From Lysobacter_F sp035645555 (GTDB taxonomy: Bacteria; Pseudomonadota; Gammaproteobacteria; Xanthomonadales; Xanthomonadaceae): a stretch of 45,500 bases of DNA. Both the position numbers and the translations under genes were made by a program. This document shows positions 24,109 to 32,118 of the stretch, one piece after another. The notes beneath the pieces are model-generated. The model was not told the origin of the DNA. It saw only the letters and a list, made by a program, of their open reading frames with translations, and searched no databases. Position 1 is the stretch's first letter; each line of letters starts with the position of its first letter. The stretch spans positions 1 to 45,500 of the forward strand of contig DASQMI010000079.1 in NCBI GenBank assembly GCA_035645555.1, read 5' to 3'.

Positions 24109-25740
24109 TCAGTGCTGCGAACGACCACCGCCGTTGTCGGTGGTACTGCTTCCGCTGCCGCCCTTCGCGCCGGTGCTACCGCTGCTACCGCCGGTGCTGC
24201 CGGTGCGGGTGGAGCCACTACTGCTGCCGGACGCCGAGGCGCCGCTCCCGCCGGTCGCGCTGCTGCCGGTCAACGACGAGCCGGAGCTGCCGATGCCGGA
24301 GCGGGTGTCGTTGCCGCCGGCGCTGAGGCTGCTGCCGCCTTCGCTGCGGCCCTGGCCCTGCTGGCCCTGCTGGCCCTGCTGACCCTGCTGGCCCTGCTGG
24401 CCCTGCTGGCCCTGCTGGCTCTGCTGACTCTGCTGGCCGTGCTGCTGCTCGCGGTCCTCGCTGGTCTCCATGCCGAACGCGGAGCGCAGCCGGTCGCCCA
24501 TGCTGCGGCGGACCTTCAGCCGGTTGTCGATGTCCTTCACGCCGGCGCACTGTTCGACCAGATCCTCGACCCGGTGCTTGACCCAGCGCGCGTCGACCTC
24601 GCCTTCCAGCACCACGTGGCCGCTCTGGCAGCTCACCGTGATCTCGGTGGCGTCGACGTCGTCGTCGTTGGTCAGGCGCTCGTAGATGTCCTCGAGGATG
24701 CGGTCGTCGGAGCGGGTGTAGTTCTTCGGTCCGCGGCCGCGGAACGTCTGCCGCTGCTGCTGGCTCTGCTGGCTCTGTTGGCCTTGGCCGTACATCTCGC
24801 TGCCGGCCCCGATGCCGCTGCTGCCGCCGCCGAACGTGCTGGAGAAGTTGCGGCCGGAGGAACCGCTCTCGTTGAAGCCGCTGCCGCCTCCCATGCGACC
24901 GCCCTGACCGTAGGCACCGCCCGCGCCGCCGCTGAAGCCGGTGCCGCTGGCGTAGCCGGACGAGCCGCCGTAGCTCTCGCCGATGCCGCGGCTCTCGCCG
25001 GCGCCGTAGCGGCCGAACGAACTCGATTCACCGGCGCGCAGATAGCCGCCGCCCTGGTGGCCGCCAAAGCCGCCCTGCGAACCGAAGTCCTGCCCGCCGA
25101 AGCTGCCGCCCTGCGAGCCGTAGCCGCTCTGGCCGAAGCCGTAGCCCTGCTGGCCTTGATGCTGCTGGCTGCCGAAACCGCCGCCCTGCGAACCGTAGCC
25201 CTGCCCGCCGGACTGGCCGTAACCGCCGTAGCCGCCCTGCGAACCGAACCCGCCCTGGCCGCCGTGGCCCTGGCCGCCGTAGCTCTGGCCGAGGTGGTGA
25301 GAGCCGTACTGCGAGCTGCCGCCGCCCTGCGCGCCGTAACCGCCCTGCGCACCGTAGCCGCCGCCCTGGCCGGTGTAGCCGCCGGACTGGCTGTAGTTGC
25401 CGCCGTACTGCTGCTCGCCGAACTGGCTGCCGCCGTGCTGCTGGTGCTGGCCGCCCTGCTGGCCCTGGCCGAACGAGCCCTGCGACTCGCTGCCCCAGGC
25501 GCGCGAGCGCTCGCCTTGCTGGCCGTGGCCGTATTCGCGCCCGGACCCGCCGTCGCCGCCCTGCATGCCGTACTCGCGGTTGCGTTCCCACGGCTCGCGC
25601 GCGTACTGCCCGTGCTCCTCGCCGCTGCGGAAACCGCTGCCGCTTTCGCCGCTCTGCCACGAGCGCTGCGAACCGCCCGCGCCGCTGCGACCTCGACCCT
25701 GTTCGTCGTCCCGCCAGTTGGAATGCTCGTTCCGGTTCAT
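24109..25740 (-). CDS. BON-domain protein with long FUS-like Gly/Gln/Ser/Tyr low-complexity arms
   Basis: The 543-aa product has three parts. Residues 1-335 are low complexity with many GYG, SYGG, YGSQGG and GFGSQ motifs plus Arg/Asp patches, closely like the SYGQ-type prion-like domains of FUS/EWS. Residues about 341-410 are a BON domain (YTRSDDRILEDIYERL ... VVLEGEV ... VKDIDNRLKV). After it comes a Gln-Gln-Gly tract (coded by 9-bp repeats at about 24355-24425) and a Ser/Gly/Thr tail. The GRGPKNYTRSD motif before the BON domain occurs in a known class of bacterial stress BON proteins, but the arms here are unusually long. No signal peptide is seen. The start at 25740 has GGAG 6 bp upstream. 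It lies about 120 bp after the SDR gene and is likely read from the same sigma-54 promoter. Confidence 0.85.
   Translation of the reverse strand: MNRNEHSNWRDDEQGRGRSGAGGSQRSWQSGESGSGFRSGEEHGQYAREPWERNREYGMQGGDGGSGREYGHGQQGERSRAWGSESQGSFGQGQQGGQHQQHGGSQFGEQQYGGNYSQSGGYTGQGGGYGAQGGYGAQGGGSSQYGSHHLGQSYGGQGHGGQGGFGSQGGYGGYGQSGGQGYGSQGGGFGSQQHQGQQGYGFGQSGYGSQGGSFGGQDFGSQGGFGGHQGGGYLRAGESSSFGRYGAGESRGIGESYGGSSGYASGTGFSGGAGGAYGQGGRMGGGSGFNESGSSGRNFSSTFGGGSSGIGAGSEMYGQGQQSQQSQQQRQTFRGRGPKNYTRSDDRILEDIYERLTNDDDVDATEITVSCQSGHVVLEGEVDARWVKHRVEDLVEQCAGVKDIDNRLKVRRSMGDRLRSAFGMETSEDREQQHGQQSQQSQQGQQGQQGQQGQQGQQGQQGQGRSEGGSSLSAGGNDTRSGIGSSGSSLTGSSATGGSGASASGSSSGSTRTGSTGGSSGSTGAKGGSGSSTTDNGGGRSQH
24355..24430. 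repeat. 9-bp tandem repeats coding Gly-Gln-Gln units
   Basis: A run of CTGCTGGCC/CTGCTGACC/CTGCTGGCT units on the + strand reads as repeated Gly-Gln-Gln on the - strand inside the BON protein gene. Near-identity of the units makes in-frame length changes by slippage likely. Confidence 0.8.
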
Positions 25741-25861
25741 CATCGTCTCCGTCTTCTCCGTCAGCCAAGCGCGACCCGCGTCGACGAATCGCACACCCAA
25801 ACGCAGCGCATCGCGCGCTACGGCCTTCACTTCGCTACCCAAATGCTGTTCACGGCCACGC

Positions 25862-26728
<867 letters not shown>

Positions 26729-26783
26729 CGGCACTCGTTCGGGTGGCGTGAAGGCGACGCGTGTCGCGTCGTCTGTACCCGCC

Positions 26784-26798
26784 GCAAGAGCCATGCCA
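26784..26798 (-). promoter_or_regulatory. Sigma-54 promoter of the SDR-BON unit
   Basis: On the - strand TGGCAT-GGCTC-TTGC matches the consensus TGGCAY-N5-TTGC with GG and GC 10 bp apart. The predicted start is near 26772, about 44 bp before ATG 26728. Confidence 0.85.
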
Positions 26799-26848
26799 CT
26801 CGACGACACCCCGTGCACACGGCCCGGCGCGCAATGGGCCGCGAGTTC

Positions 26849-26864
26849 TTGCAAGCACGCGCAA
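26849..26864. promoter_or_regulatory. Shared palindromic upstream activator candidate (TTGC-N8-GCAA)
   Basis: TTGCAAGCACGCGCAA is centred at 26856.5, about 85 bp from the predicted SDR start and about 87 bp from the predicted lipoprotein start, so one palindrome could serve both divergent sigma-54 promoters. Confidence 0.6.
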
Positions 26865-26917
26865 GTTTTTCGCCGGCAGACGACGTGCCGGAGCGGAGCA
26901 GGTCACGTCCGAAGCGG

Positions 26918-26933
26918 TGGCACGAGTGTTGCT
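26918..26933 (+). promoter_or_regulatory. Sigma-54 promoter of the lipoprotein-RES unit
   Basis: TGGCAC-GAGTG-TTGCT is a perfect consensus with GG (26919-26920) and GC (26931-26932) 10 bp apart. The predicted start is near 26944, about 43 bp before ATG 26987. Confidence 0.88.
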
Positions 26934-26986
26934 GCCGTCCCCACCGAGACGCCCGGTCTCACCCCTATGAGAAAGGAGCACTGCAG

Positions 26987-27478
26987 ATGAATACCCTCAA
27001 GCACCCGCTGTGGATCGCGCTCGCGCTCGCCCTGTCGCTGGGCGCCTGCGACCGTCGCGACCAAGGCAACGAGTCGATGACCACCGACACCGCGACCGCC
27101 ACCGGCGCCACCGACACCGCCACCACCACCGACTGCACCGGGCTGACCGGTCAGGCGCTGGCCGACTGCCAGGCGCAGCAGGCCGCCGGCACCGCGGGCA
27201 CCACCGGTGCGACCACCGGCGCCACGGGCACGACCGGCACCACCGGCACGACCGGCACCACGGGCACGACCGGCACCACCGGCACCGACACCACCGGCAC
27301 CATGGGCGACACCGGCACGGGTACCGGCACCGGCACGACCGGCCAGGGCACGACCGGCCAGGGCGGCACCACCGGCACCGGCACCACGCCGCCGCCGACC
27401 GGCGAGGACGACAACGACACCCAGGGCACGCGCGACGGCGGCACCAACAACTCCGGCACCACCCCGCCGACGCCGTAA
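26987..27478 (+). CDS. Thr-Thr-Gly-repeat lipoprotein
   Basis: The 163-aa product has a lipoprotein signal with lipobox LGAC (Cys21). A short acidic/Thr linker with one Cys pair region (TDCTGLTGQALADCQAQQ) is followed by a long array of Thr-Thr-Gly and Thr-Gly units (about residues 70-130) and a Pro/Asp/Gly/Thr tail. Low-complexity Thr/Gly arrays of this kind are disordered, possibly glycosylated, surface spacers; this is inference. AAAGGAG lies 8 bp before the ATG. The TAA stop overlaps the next ATG (TAATG), coupling it to the RES gene. A perfect sigma-54 promoter lies upstream. Confidence 0.82.
   Translation: MNTLKHPLWIALALALSLGACDRRDQGNESMTTDTATATGATDTATTTDCTGLTGQALADCQAQQAAGTAGTTGATTGATGTTGTTGTTGTTGTTGTTGTDTTGTMGDTGTGTGTGTTGQGTTGQGGTTGTGTTPPPTGEDDNDTQGTRDGGTNNSGTTPPTP
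27195..27300. repeat. Tandem 9- and 18-bp repeats coding Thr-Thr-Gly units
   Basis: Repeated ACCGGCACC/ACGGGCACG blocks encode the Thr-Thr-Gly array of the lipoprotein. All units are multiples of 9 bp, so copy-number change would keep the frame. Confidence 0.75.
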
Positions 27479-28083
27479 TGAACACGTCGCCCACTCCGGC
27501 GCCGCACGTGCCGCTGAAGGCGGTCGAGCCGAGCGAACGCCAGCTCGACGCCCAGGTGGAAGGCACGTTCCCGGCCAGCGATCCGCTCTCGGCCACCGCC
27601 AGCGCCACGGCGACCCAGGCCGAGAATCCGCATCGCTACGTCACGCTGTACCGGGTGGTGTCGGCCGACGACGCGGAGGCGCCGTTCTCCAGCGGCGCCG
27701 GCCGCGGCGGGCGCTGGTGCTCCAGCGGGCAACCGGTGGTGTACGCGGCGCTGTCGCCGGCCGGTGCGGTGCTGGAGTTCCTTGCCCACCTCGAAGGACC
27801 GACGCCGAAGGCGCTGCGGCTGGCGGTGGCGACGATGCCGGCGGAATGCCTGCATCCGCTGGCGCAGTTGCCGCCGCACTGGGACGAACGTCCGTATCGC
27901 GAGGACGTGCGGCGGGTCGGCGACAGCTGGGCCCGCGAGGGTTCCTGCGCCGCCCTGCAGGTGCCGAGCGCGTTGGTGCCGCGCGAACGCAACGTGCTGA
28001 TCAACGTCCGGCATCCCGACTTCGACAAGCTGCAGGTGTTGTCCTGCGACGCGCTCCGGCTGGACGAACGCGTGCGCATCTGA
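27478..28083 (+). CDS. RES-domain protein with N-terminal FPASDP motif
   Basis: The 201-aa protein has an N-terminal segment with LDAQVEGTFPASDPLSA, a short motif found at the start of many proteobacterial stress-related small proteins, then a RES domain. The family's named residues are visible: Arg59 in TLYRVVS, Glu100 in AVLEFLAHL and a Ser in LQVPSALVP, along with GRWCSSGQPVVYAA. RES toxins of the MbcT/Res type degrade NAD+, normally beside an Xre/MbcA (DUF2384) antitoxin. Here the partner is a lipoprotein and no antitoxin gene is adjacent. The start is fixed by the TAATG overlap. Activity without an antitoxin is uncertain. Confidence 0.8.
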   Translation: MNTSPTPAPHVPLKAVEPSERQLDAQVEGTFPASDPLSATASATATQAENPHRYVTLYRVVSADDAEAPFSSGAGRGGRWCSSGQPVVYAALSPAGAVLEFLAHLEGPTPKALRLAVATMPAECLHPLAQLPPHWDERPYREDVRRVGDSWAREGSCAALQVPSALVPRERNVLINVRHPDFDKLQVLSCDALRLDERVRI

Positions 28084-28108
28084 GGTCGGACCCCCGGGAG
28101 CCACCGCT

Positions 28109-28141
28109 GCAAATCCTGCGCGCAAGCGCAGGATTTGCTTT
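28109..28141 (+). terminator. Perfect 13-bp hairpin after RES gene; also centred at -85 of the KGG promoter
   Basis: GCAAATCCTGCGC (28109-28121) pairs with GCGCAGGATTTGC (28126-28138) around a GCAA loop and is followed by TTT. It can terminate the RES transcript. Its core CTGC-N8-GCAG (28116-28131) is centred about 85 bp before the predicted sigma-54 start of the KGG gene, so it may also be the activator site. Confidence 0.8.
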
Positions 28142-28181
28142 ATGCGGCGGGCATTTGCAGAGGATGAGGCGGGCCGTGGGC

Positions 28182-28196
28182 TGGCACGAAGGTTGC
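28182..28196 (+). promoter_or_regulatory. Sigma-54 promoter of the KGG-REC unit
   Basis: TGGCAC-GAAGG-TTGC is a perfect consensus with GG and GC 10 bp apart. The predicted start is near 28208, about 51 bp before ATG 28259. Confidence 0.88.
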
Positions 28197-28258
28197 GGCG
28201 CGGATCAGGCGCGCCACGCGCATCTTCGAAGCACATCCCCCATACAAGGAGCATCCCC

Positions 28259-28504
28259 ATGGCCAACCAGTCCCGCAGCCAGAGCGGCAACGGCGGCAAG
28301 AGCAACCGCGGCTTCGCCGCGATGGACGAAGCGAAGCAGCGCGAGATCGCCTCCAAGGGCGGCAAGGCCGCACATCGCAGCGGCAACGCGCACGAGTTCG
28401 ACTCCGAGGAAGCGCGCGAGGCGGGGCGCAAGGGCGGCCAGGCCCGCGCCGCGGCGCGCCGCAACGAAGCCGGCAGCGCCGGCGGGTCCTCCAGCCGGCA
28501 TTGA
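28259..28504 (+). CDS. KGG-repeat general stress protein
   Basis: The 81-aa protein carries two copies of the stress-induced KGG motif (REIASKGGKAAH and REAGRKGGQARA) preceded by GFAAMD, the pattern of GsiB/YciG/Con-10-like hydrophilic stress proteins. It is highly polar and probably disordered. AAGGAG (about 28244) precedes the ATG. Transcription is predicted from the sigma-54 promoter at 28182-28196. Confidence 0.92.
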   Translation: MANQSRSQSGNGGKSNRGFAAMDEAKQREIASKGGKAAHRSGNAHEFDSEEAREAGRKGGQARAAARRNEAGSAGGSSSRH

Positions 28505-28520
28505 ACGGCATCGTGTCGAC

Positions 28521-28546
28521 GTCACCGGCGTCCGCACGCCGGTGAC
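28521..28546 (+). terminator. Hairpin between KGG and REC genes
   Basis: GTCACCGGCG (28521-28530) pairs with CGCCGGTGAC (28537-28546) around a 6-nt loop and is followed by TTCC. It may partly terminate or stabilise the KGG message before the REC gene. Confidence 0.55.
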
Positions 28547-28565
28547 TTCCTGCTCCGGATTCCCC

Positions 28566-29009
28566 ATGTCACTGGCCACCCAGCATTCCCCGCGGGCGCC
28601 GTTGCCGCGCCCGCCGTCGCCGCGTCTGCGCATCGTCATCGCCGACGACGATCCCGACCTCGCCGACACGCTCGCCCTGCTGCTGTCGCTCGACGGCCAC
28701 GAGGTGCACTGCGCCGACGACGGCCGCGCCGCGCTGGATCTGGTGCAGCGCGTGCGCCCGCAGGTCGCGCTGCTCGACATCCGCATGCCGCTGCTGTCCG
28801 GCTACGGCGTGGCGAGCGCGATCCGCGCGCTGCCGTGGGGCGGCCAGGTGCGGCTGATCGCCATCAGCGGCGACCCCAGCCCGCAGGCGCGCATCGACGC
28901 CGCCGATGCCGGCTTCGACCGTCACTTGGCCAAACCGGTGGGCGCGCTGGAATTGCTCGAATGCCTGGCCGCGCTCACCCGCGACGAGCCGAGCAACGAT
29001 CCCGAATGA
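28566..29009 (+). CDS. Single-domain response regulator (REC only)
   Basis: The 147-aa product is one receiver domain with a 20-residue Pro/Arg-rich N-terminal extension. The acidic pocket ADDDPD (27-31), phospho-acceptor Asp71 in LLDIRMPLLSG, the switch Ser in IAISGD and Lys in HLAKPVG are all present, so phosphorylation should be possible. There is no output domain. It sits 61 bp after the KGG gene and probably shares its sigma-54 promoter, with a weak hairpin between. It may be a phosphate sink or relay partner; the kinase is unknown. Confidence 0.87.
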   Translation: MSLATQHSPRAPLPRPPSPRLRIVIADDDPDLADTLALLLSLDGHEVHCADDGRAALDLVQRVRPQVALLDIRMPLLSGYGVASAIRALPWGGQVRLIAISGDPSPQARIDAADAGFDRHLAKPVGALELLECLAALTRDEPSNDPE

Positions 29010-29042
29010 CCGCGGCGCGCCGCCCGGCGCGCCGACCCGGGT

Positions 29043-29345
29043 TCAGTGCCGACCGCGACCGCCGCTCGGGTCGCCGGCGCGCTCGGCGAGCGCGCGGTTG
29101 CGGCGGTAGATCATCTGCCCGAGCAACGCCGTCACCAGCAGCGCGATGTTGGTGAACACGAACACCGCATTGCCGATCAGCCCGCTGTACAGCGCGAAGC
29201 CGGCGTTGGCCGCGCACTGGCCGACGAACAGCCACGACGACACGCCGGCGGTGCTGCGCTCGCGCCACTGCACGTAAACCTGGCGCAGCAGCGTCGCCAG
29301 CAGCACCAGCGACGCCGCCCAACCGATCGCATCGACGCCCTGCAC
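29043..29345 (-). CDS. PQ-loop/SemiSWEET-like small membrane protein
   Basis: The roughly 100-aa product has three hydrophobic helices and the PQ-loop-type motif LRQVYVQWRERSTAGVSSWLF, as in bacterial SemiSWEET transporters, although the conserved Pro before Gln is Arg here. The start is uncertain; GTG 29345 (VQGVDAIGW) lies 13 bp after the hemerythrin stop, while an ATG at 29408 would overlap that gene by 50 bp. Sugar transport is a family inference only. It is likely co-transcribed with the hemerythrin gene. Confidence 0.65.
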   Translation of the reverse strand: MQGVDAIGWAASLVLLATLLRQVYVQWRERSTAGVSSWLFVGQCAANAGFALYSGLIGNAVFVFTNIALLVTALLGQMIYRRNRALAERAGDPSGGRGRH

Positions 29346-29358
29346 CGGCCGATGCCGC

Positions 29359-29814
29359 TCAGTGCATCTTGCCGAGCAGCTCCTGCTTGCGGGCTTCCAT
29401 CTGCGCACCGAGCTGTTCGAGCTGCTCGCGGTCGAGCAGTTTCTGCGCGCGCGGGAACATTTCCTTCTCTTCCTCCTGCGCGTGGTGCTCGACCAGCTCC
29501 TTGAGCACCTTGGCGCGGCCGCTGAACTTCTCGCTGTCCGGCTGCGTGCTCTTCAGGTCCGGCAGCACCAGGTCGCCGGCGGCGCGGTGCTCCTCCATCG
29601 CCTCGAAGTACATCTTGACGTCCTCGTCCTTCTCGCCCGCCTTGCGGAACGCCGGATAGAAGATCTCCTCCTCGATCGCGGTGTGCGCCTCGAGCTCCAT
29701 CGAGAGCTGCTGCAGCAGCTTCTCGCGCTGGCCGGCGGCTTCTTCCTCGGTCAGCTGGCTGAGCAGCTGACGCACCTTCTCGTGGTCGTTCTTCAGCAGG
29801 TTGATCGCGTCCAT
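29359..29814 (-). CDS. Hemerythrin HHE-domain protein
   Basis: The 151-aa protein has the cation-binding HHE pattern: NDHEKVRQLL at the N-terminus, a central HTAIEEEIFYPAF, an EEHRAAGDLVLPDL and a late VEHHAQEEEKEMFP, giving the His and Glu/Asp ligands of a di-iron site. Such bacterial proteins bind O2 or NO or handle iron in stress. The start at 29814 has GAGGTG 7 bp upstream. No sigma-54 site is apparent upstream. Confidence 0.92.
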   Translation of the reverse strand: MDAINLLKNDHEKVRQLLSQLTEEEAAGQREKLLQQLSMELEAHTAIEEEIFYPAFRKAGEKDEDVKMYFEAMEEHRAAGDLVLPDLKSTQPDSEKFSGRAKVLKELVEHHAQEEEKEMFPRAQKLLDREQLEQLGAQMEARKQELLGKMH

Positions 29815-29940
29815 CGGGCACACCTCGCGGGGGATTCGTGCAGCGACCGTAGGCGGTGGACCGTGAACAGGTCGTCGGGCGGGTAAAGCCGGCCTAAATG
29901 CCGAGCTGGCGCGCGCGCGAAGGCGCGGTAAAGTGCGCGG

Positions 29941-30300
29941 ATGTCCGCGGTGCTGCTGCGCCTGTGCCTGATCGTGCTGCTGGTCCTCGACGGGACCGGC
30001 CAGGCGATGGCGTGGGCGCGCGCGGAAGCCGGCGAACGCGCCGCGCAGGCCGGCGCGCCGTGCCACGACGCCGGCGACGCGATGCCGGCACACGATCCGC
30101 CGCCGGCCGGCCACGACCACCTCCACGACGGCGCGATGCCAGCCGATTGCGACTGCCCGTGCGCGCAGCACGCGCCGGCGCTCGCCCCTGCCTCCGGGTT
30201 CGCGCTGGCGCCGCTGGCGGCGTCCGCGCCGCCGCGCGCGCCGCCGGCCGCGCACGTGCCGCCGCCGCCGAGCCGGCTGATCCGGCCTCCGATCGCCTGA
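29941..30300 (+). CDS. copL: CopL-like metal-binding leader protein of the copper operon
   Basis: The 119-aa product has an N-terminal hydrophobic signal (LLRLCLIVLLVLDGTGQAMA) and a central Cys/His cluster (PCHDAGDAMPAHDPPP, HDHLHDGAMPADCDCPC) followed by a Pro-rich tail. Position, size and composition match CopL of Xanthomonas, which precedes copA and copB and is needed for copper-induced expression there. A hairpin (30314-30331) lies between it and copA. No good ribosome site is visible before ATG 29941, so the start is moderately sure. Confidence 0.8.
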   Translation: MSAVLLRLCLIVLLVLDGTGQAMAWARAEAGERAAQAGAPCHDAGDAMPAHDPPPAGHDHLHDGAMPADCDCPCAQHAPALAPASGFALAPLAASAPPRAPPAAHVPPPPSRLIRPPIA

Positions 30301-30313
30301 AGCGCGGGTCCGC

Positions 30314-30331
30314 GCCGGTCCTCCGACCGGC
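30314..30331 (+). promoter_or_regulatory. Attenuator-like hairpin between copL and copA
   Basis: GCCGGTC (30314-30320) pairs with GACCGGC (30325-30331) around CTCC and is followed by TTCC, 27 bp before the copA ATG. It could attenuate or process the operon transcript. Confidence 0.5.
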
Positions 30332-30357
30332 TTCCACCTTCGCTTCAGGAGTCCACC

Positions 30358-32118
30358 ATGTCCTTCGATTCTTCACGGCACGACGCGCCGGGCGCGCGCT
30401 CGCGCCGGCGTTTCCTGCAGGGCCTCGCCGCCGGCGGCGCGCTCACCGGCCTCGGGCTGTGGCCGCGCACCGGCTGGGCGTTGCGCTCGCCCGGCCAGAC
30501 CGAGCTGCTGGCCGGCAGCGAATTCGACCTCACCGTCGCCGAAACCCCCTGGTCGATCACCGGCCGCGTGCGGCCGGCGGTCACCGTCAACGGCCAGCTG
30601 CCGGCGCCCACCCTGCGCATGCGCGAGGGCGACACCGTGCACCTGCGGGTGCGCAACGCGCTGCCCACGGGCAGCGTGCACGGCCACCAGACCTCGATCC
30701 ATTGGCACGGGTTGATCCTGCCGGCCAACATGGACGGCGTGCCCGGGCTGTCGTTCGCCGGCATCGGCCACGGCGATCACTACGACTACCGCTTCACCGT
30801 GCGGCAGTCGGGCACCTACTGGTACCACGGCCATTCCGCGTTCCAGGAGCAGGCCGGCCTGTACGGCGCGCTGATCATCGATCCGCTCGAACCGGAGCCG
30901 TTCGCCTACGACCGTGACTACGTCGTGCTGCTGTCGGACTGGACCGACCTCGATCCGGTCGCGCTGTTCGCGCGGCTGAAGAAGATGTCCGACCACGACA
31001 ACTACGGCAAGCGCACGCTCGGCGACTTCCTGCGCGACGCGCGCACGCACGGTCTCGGCCCAACGCTCGCCGATCGCGGCGCGTGGGGGCAGATGCGGAT
31101 GACGCCGACCGACCTGTCCGACGTCAACGCCCGCACCTACACCTACCTGCTCAACGGCCACACCGCCGCCGGCAACTGGACCGGCGTATTCCGCCGCGGC
31201 GAGAAGATCCGCCTGCGGCTGATCAACGGCTCGGCGATGACCTACTTCGACGTGCGCATTCCCGGCCTGAAGATGACCGTGGTCGCCGCCGACGGCCAGA
31301 ACGTGCACCCGGTGACCGTGGACGAGCTGCGCGTCGCGGTCGCCGAGACCTACGACGTGATCGTCGAGCCGACCGAAGACGCGCACACGATCTTCGCCCA
31401 GGACATCGCGCGCACCGGCTACGTGCGCGGCACGCTGGCGGTGCGCGAGGGCCTGCAGGCGCCGGTGCCGCCGCTCGACCGCCGGCAGATCCTCAGCATG
31501 GCCGACATGGGCCACGGCAGCCACGGCGGCGACCACAGCGCGCACGGCGCCGCCGCCGATCCGCATGCCGGCCACGGGGGGCACGCGGGCGGCGCGCAGG
31601 CGCACCCGGCGCGCGAGTCCGGCAACCCGCTGGTGGACATGCAGTCCACCACGCCGGCGCCGCGGCTGGACGATCCGGGCGTGGGCCTGCGCGACAACGG
31701 CCGCCGCGTGCTGGCCTACGCCGACCTGCGCAGCCTGTTCGACGACCCCGACGGCCGCGAGCCGTCGCGCGAGATCGAACTGCACCTCACCGGCCACATG
31801 GAGCGCTTCGCCTGGTCGTTCGACGGCCTGAAGTTTTCCGACGCAAGGCCGCTGCAGCTGAAGTACGGCGAGCGCGTGCGCATCACTCTGGTCAACGACA
31901 CGATGATGCACCACCCGATCCACCTGCACGGCATGTGGAGCGATCTGGAGGACGCGCATGGCGCGTTCATGGTGCGCAAGCACACCATCGACATGGCGCC
32001 CGGCACGCGCCGCAGCTACCGCGTGCGCGCCGACGCGCTCGGCCGCTGGGCGTACCACTGCCACATGCTCTACCACATGGAGGCCGGGATGATGCGCGAA
32101 GTGAGGGTCGACGAATGA
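30358..32118 (+). CDS. copA: CopA-type periplasmic multicopper oxidase
   Basis: The 586-aa protein has a Tat signal (SRRRFLQGLAAGGALTG) and three cupredoxin domains. The copper ligands are visible: IHWHGLILPANMDGVPG and WYHGHSAFQEQ (N-terminal half), HPIHLHGMW and YHCHMLYHMEAGMM (C-terminal half, including the type 1 Cys). A Met/His-rich loop (MADMGHGSHGGDHSAHGA) near residues 380-415 is typical of PcoA/CopA copper-resistance oxidases. It oxidises or sequesters Cu(I) in the periplasm. The stop overlaps copB as ATGA. Confidence 0.95.
   Translation: MSFDSSRHDAPGARSRRRFLQGLAAGGALTGLGLWPRTGWALRSPGQTELLAGSEFDLTVAETPWSITGRVRPAVTVNGQLPAPTLRMREGDTVHLRVRNALPTGSVHGHQTSIHWHGLILPANMDGVPGLSFAGIGHGDHYDYRFTVRQSGTYWYHGHSAFQEQAGLYGALIIDPLEPEPFAYDRDYVVLLSDWTDLDPVALFARLKKMSDHDNYGKRTLGDFLRDARTHGLGPTLADRGAWGQMRMTPTDLSDVNARTYTYLLNGHTAAGNWTGVFRRGEKIRLRLINGSAMTYFDVRIPGLKMTVVAADGQNVHPVTVDELRVAVAETYDVIVEPTEDAHTIFAQDIARTGYVRGTLAVREGLQAPVPPLDRRQILSMADMGHGSHGGDHSAHGAAADPHAGHGGHAGGAQAHPARESGNPLVDMQSTTPAPRLDDPGVGLRDNGRRVLAYADLRSLFDDPDGREPSREIELHLTGHMERFAWSFDGLKFSDARPLQLKYGERVRITLVNDTMMHHPIHLHGMWSDLEDAHGAFMVRKHTIDMAPGTRRSYRVRADALGRWAYHCHMLYHMEAGMMREVRVDE

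Noticed and set aside
29870..29930. Sigma-54 promoter for the hemerythrin gene
   Set aside because: The nearest - strand match (CGGCATTTAGGCCGGC) has an 11-bp GG to GC spacing and lacks the TTGC box.
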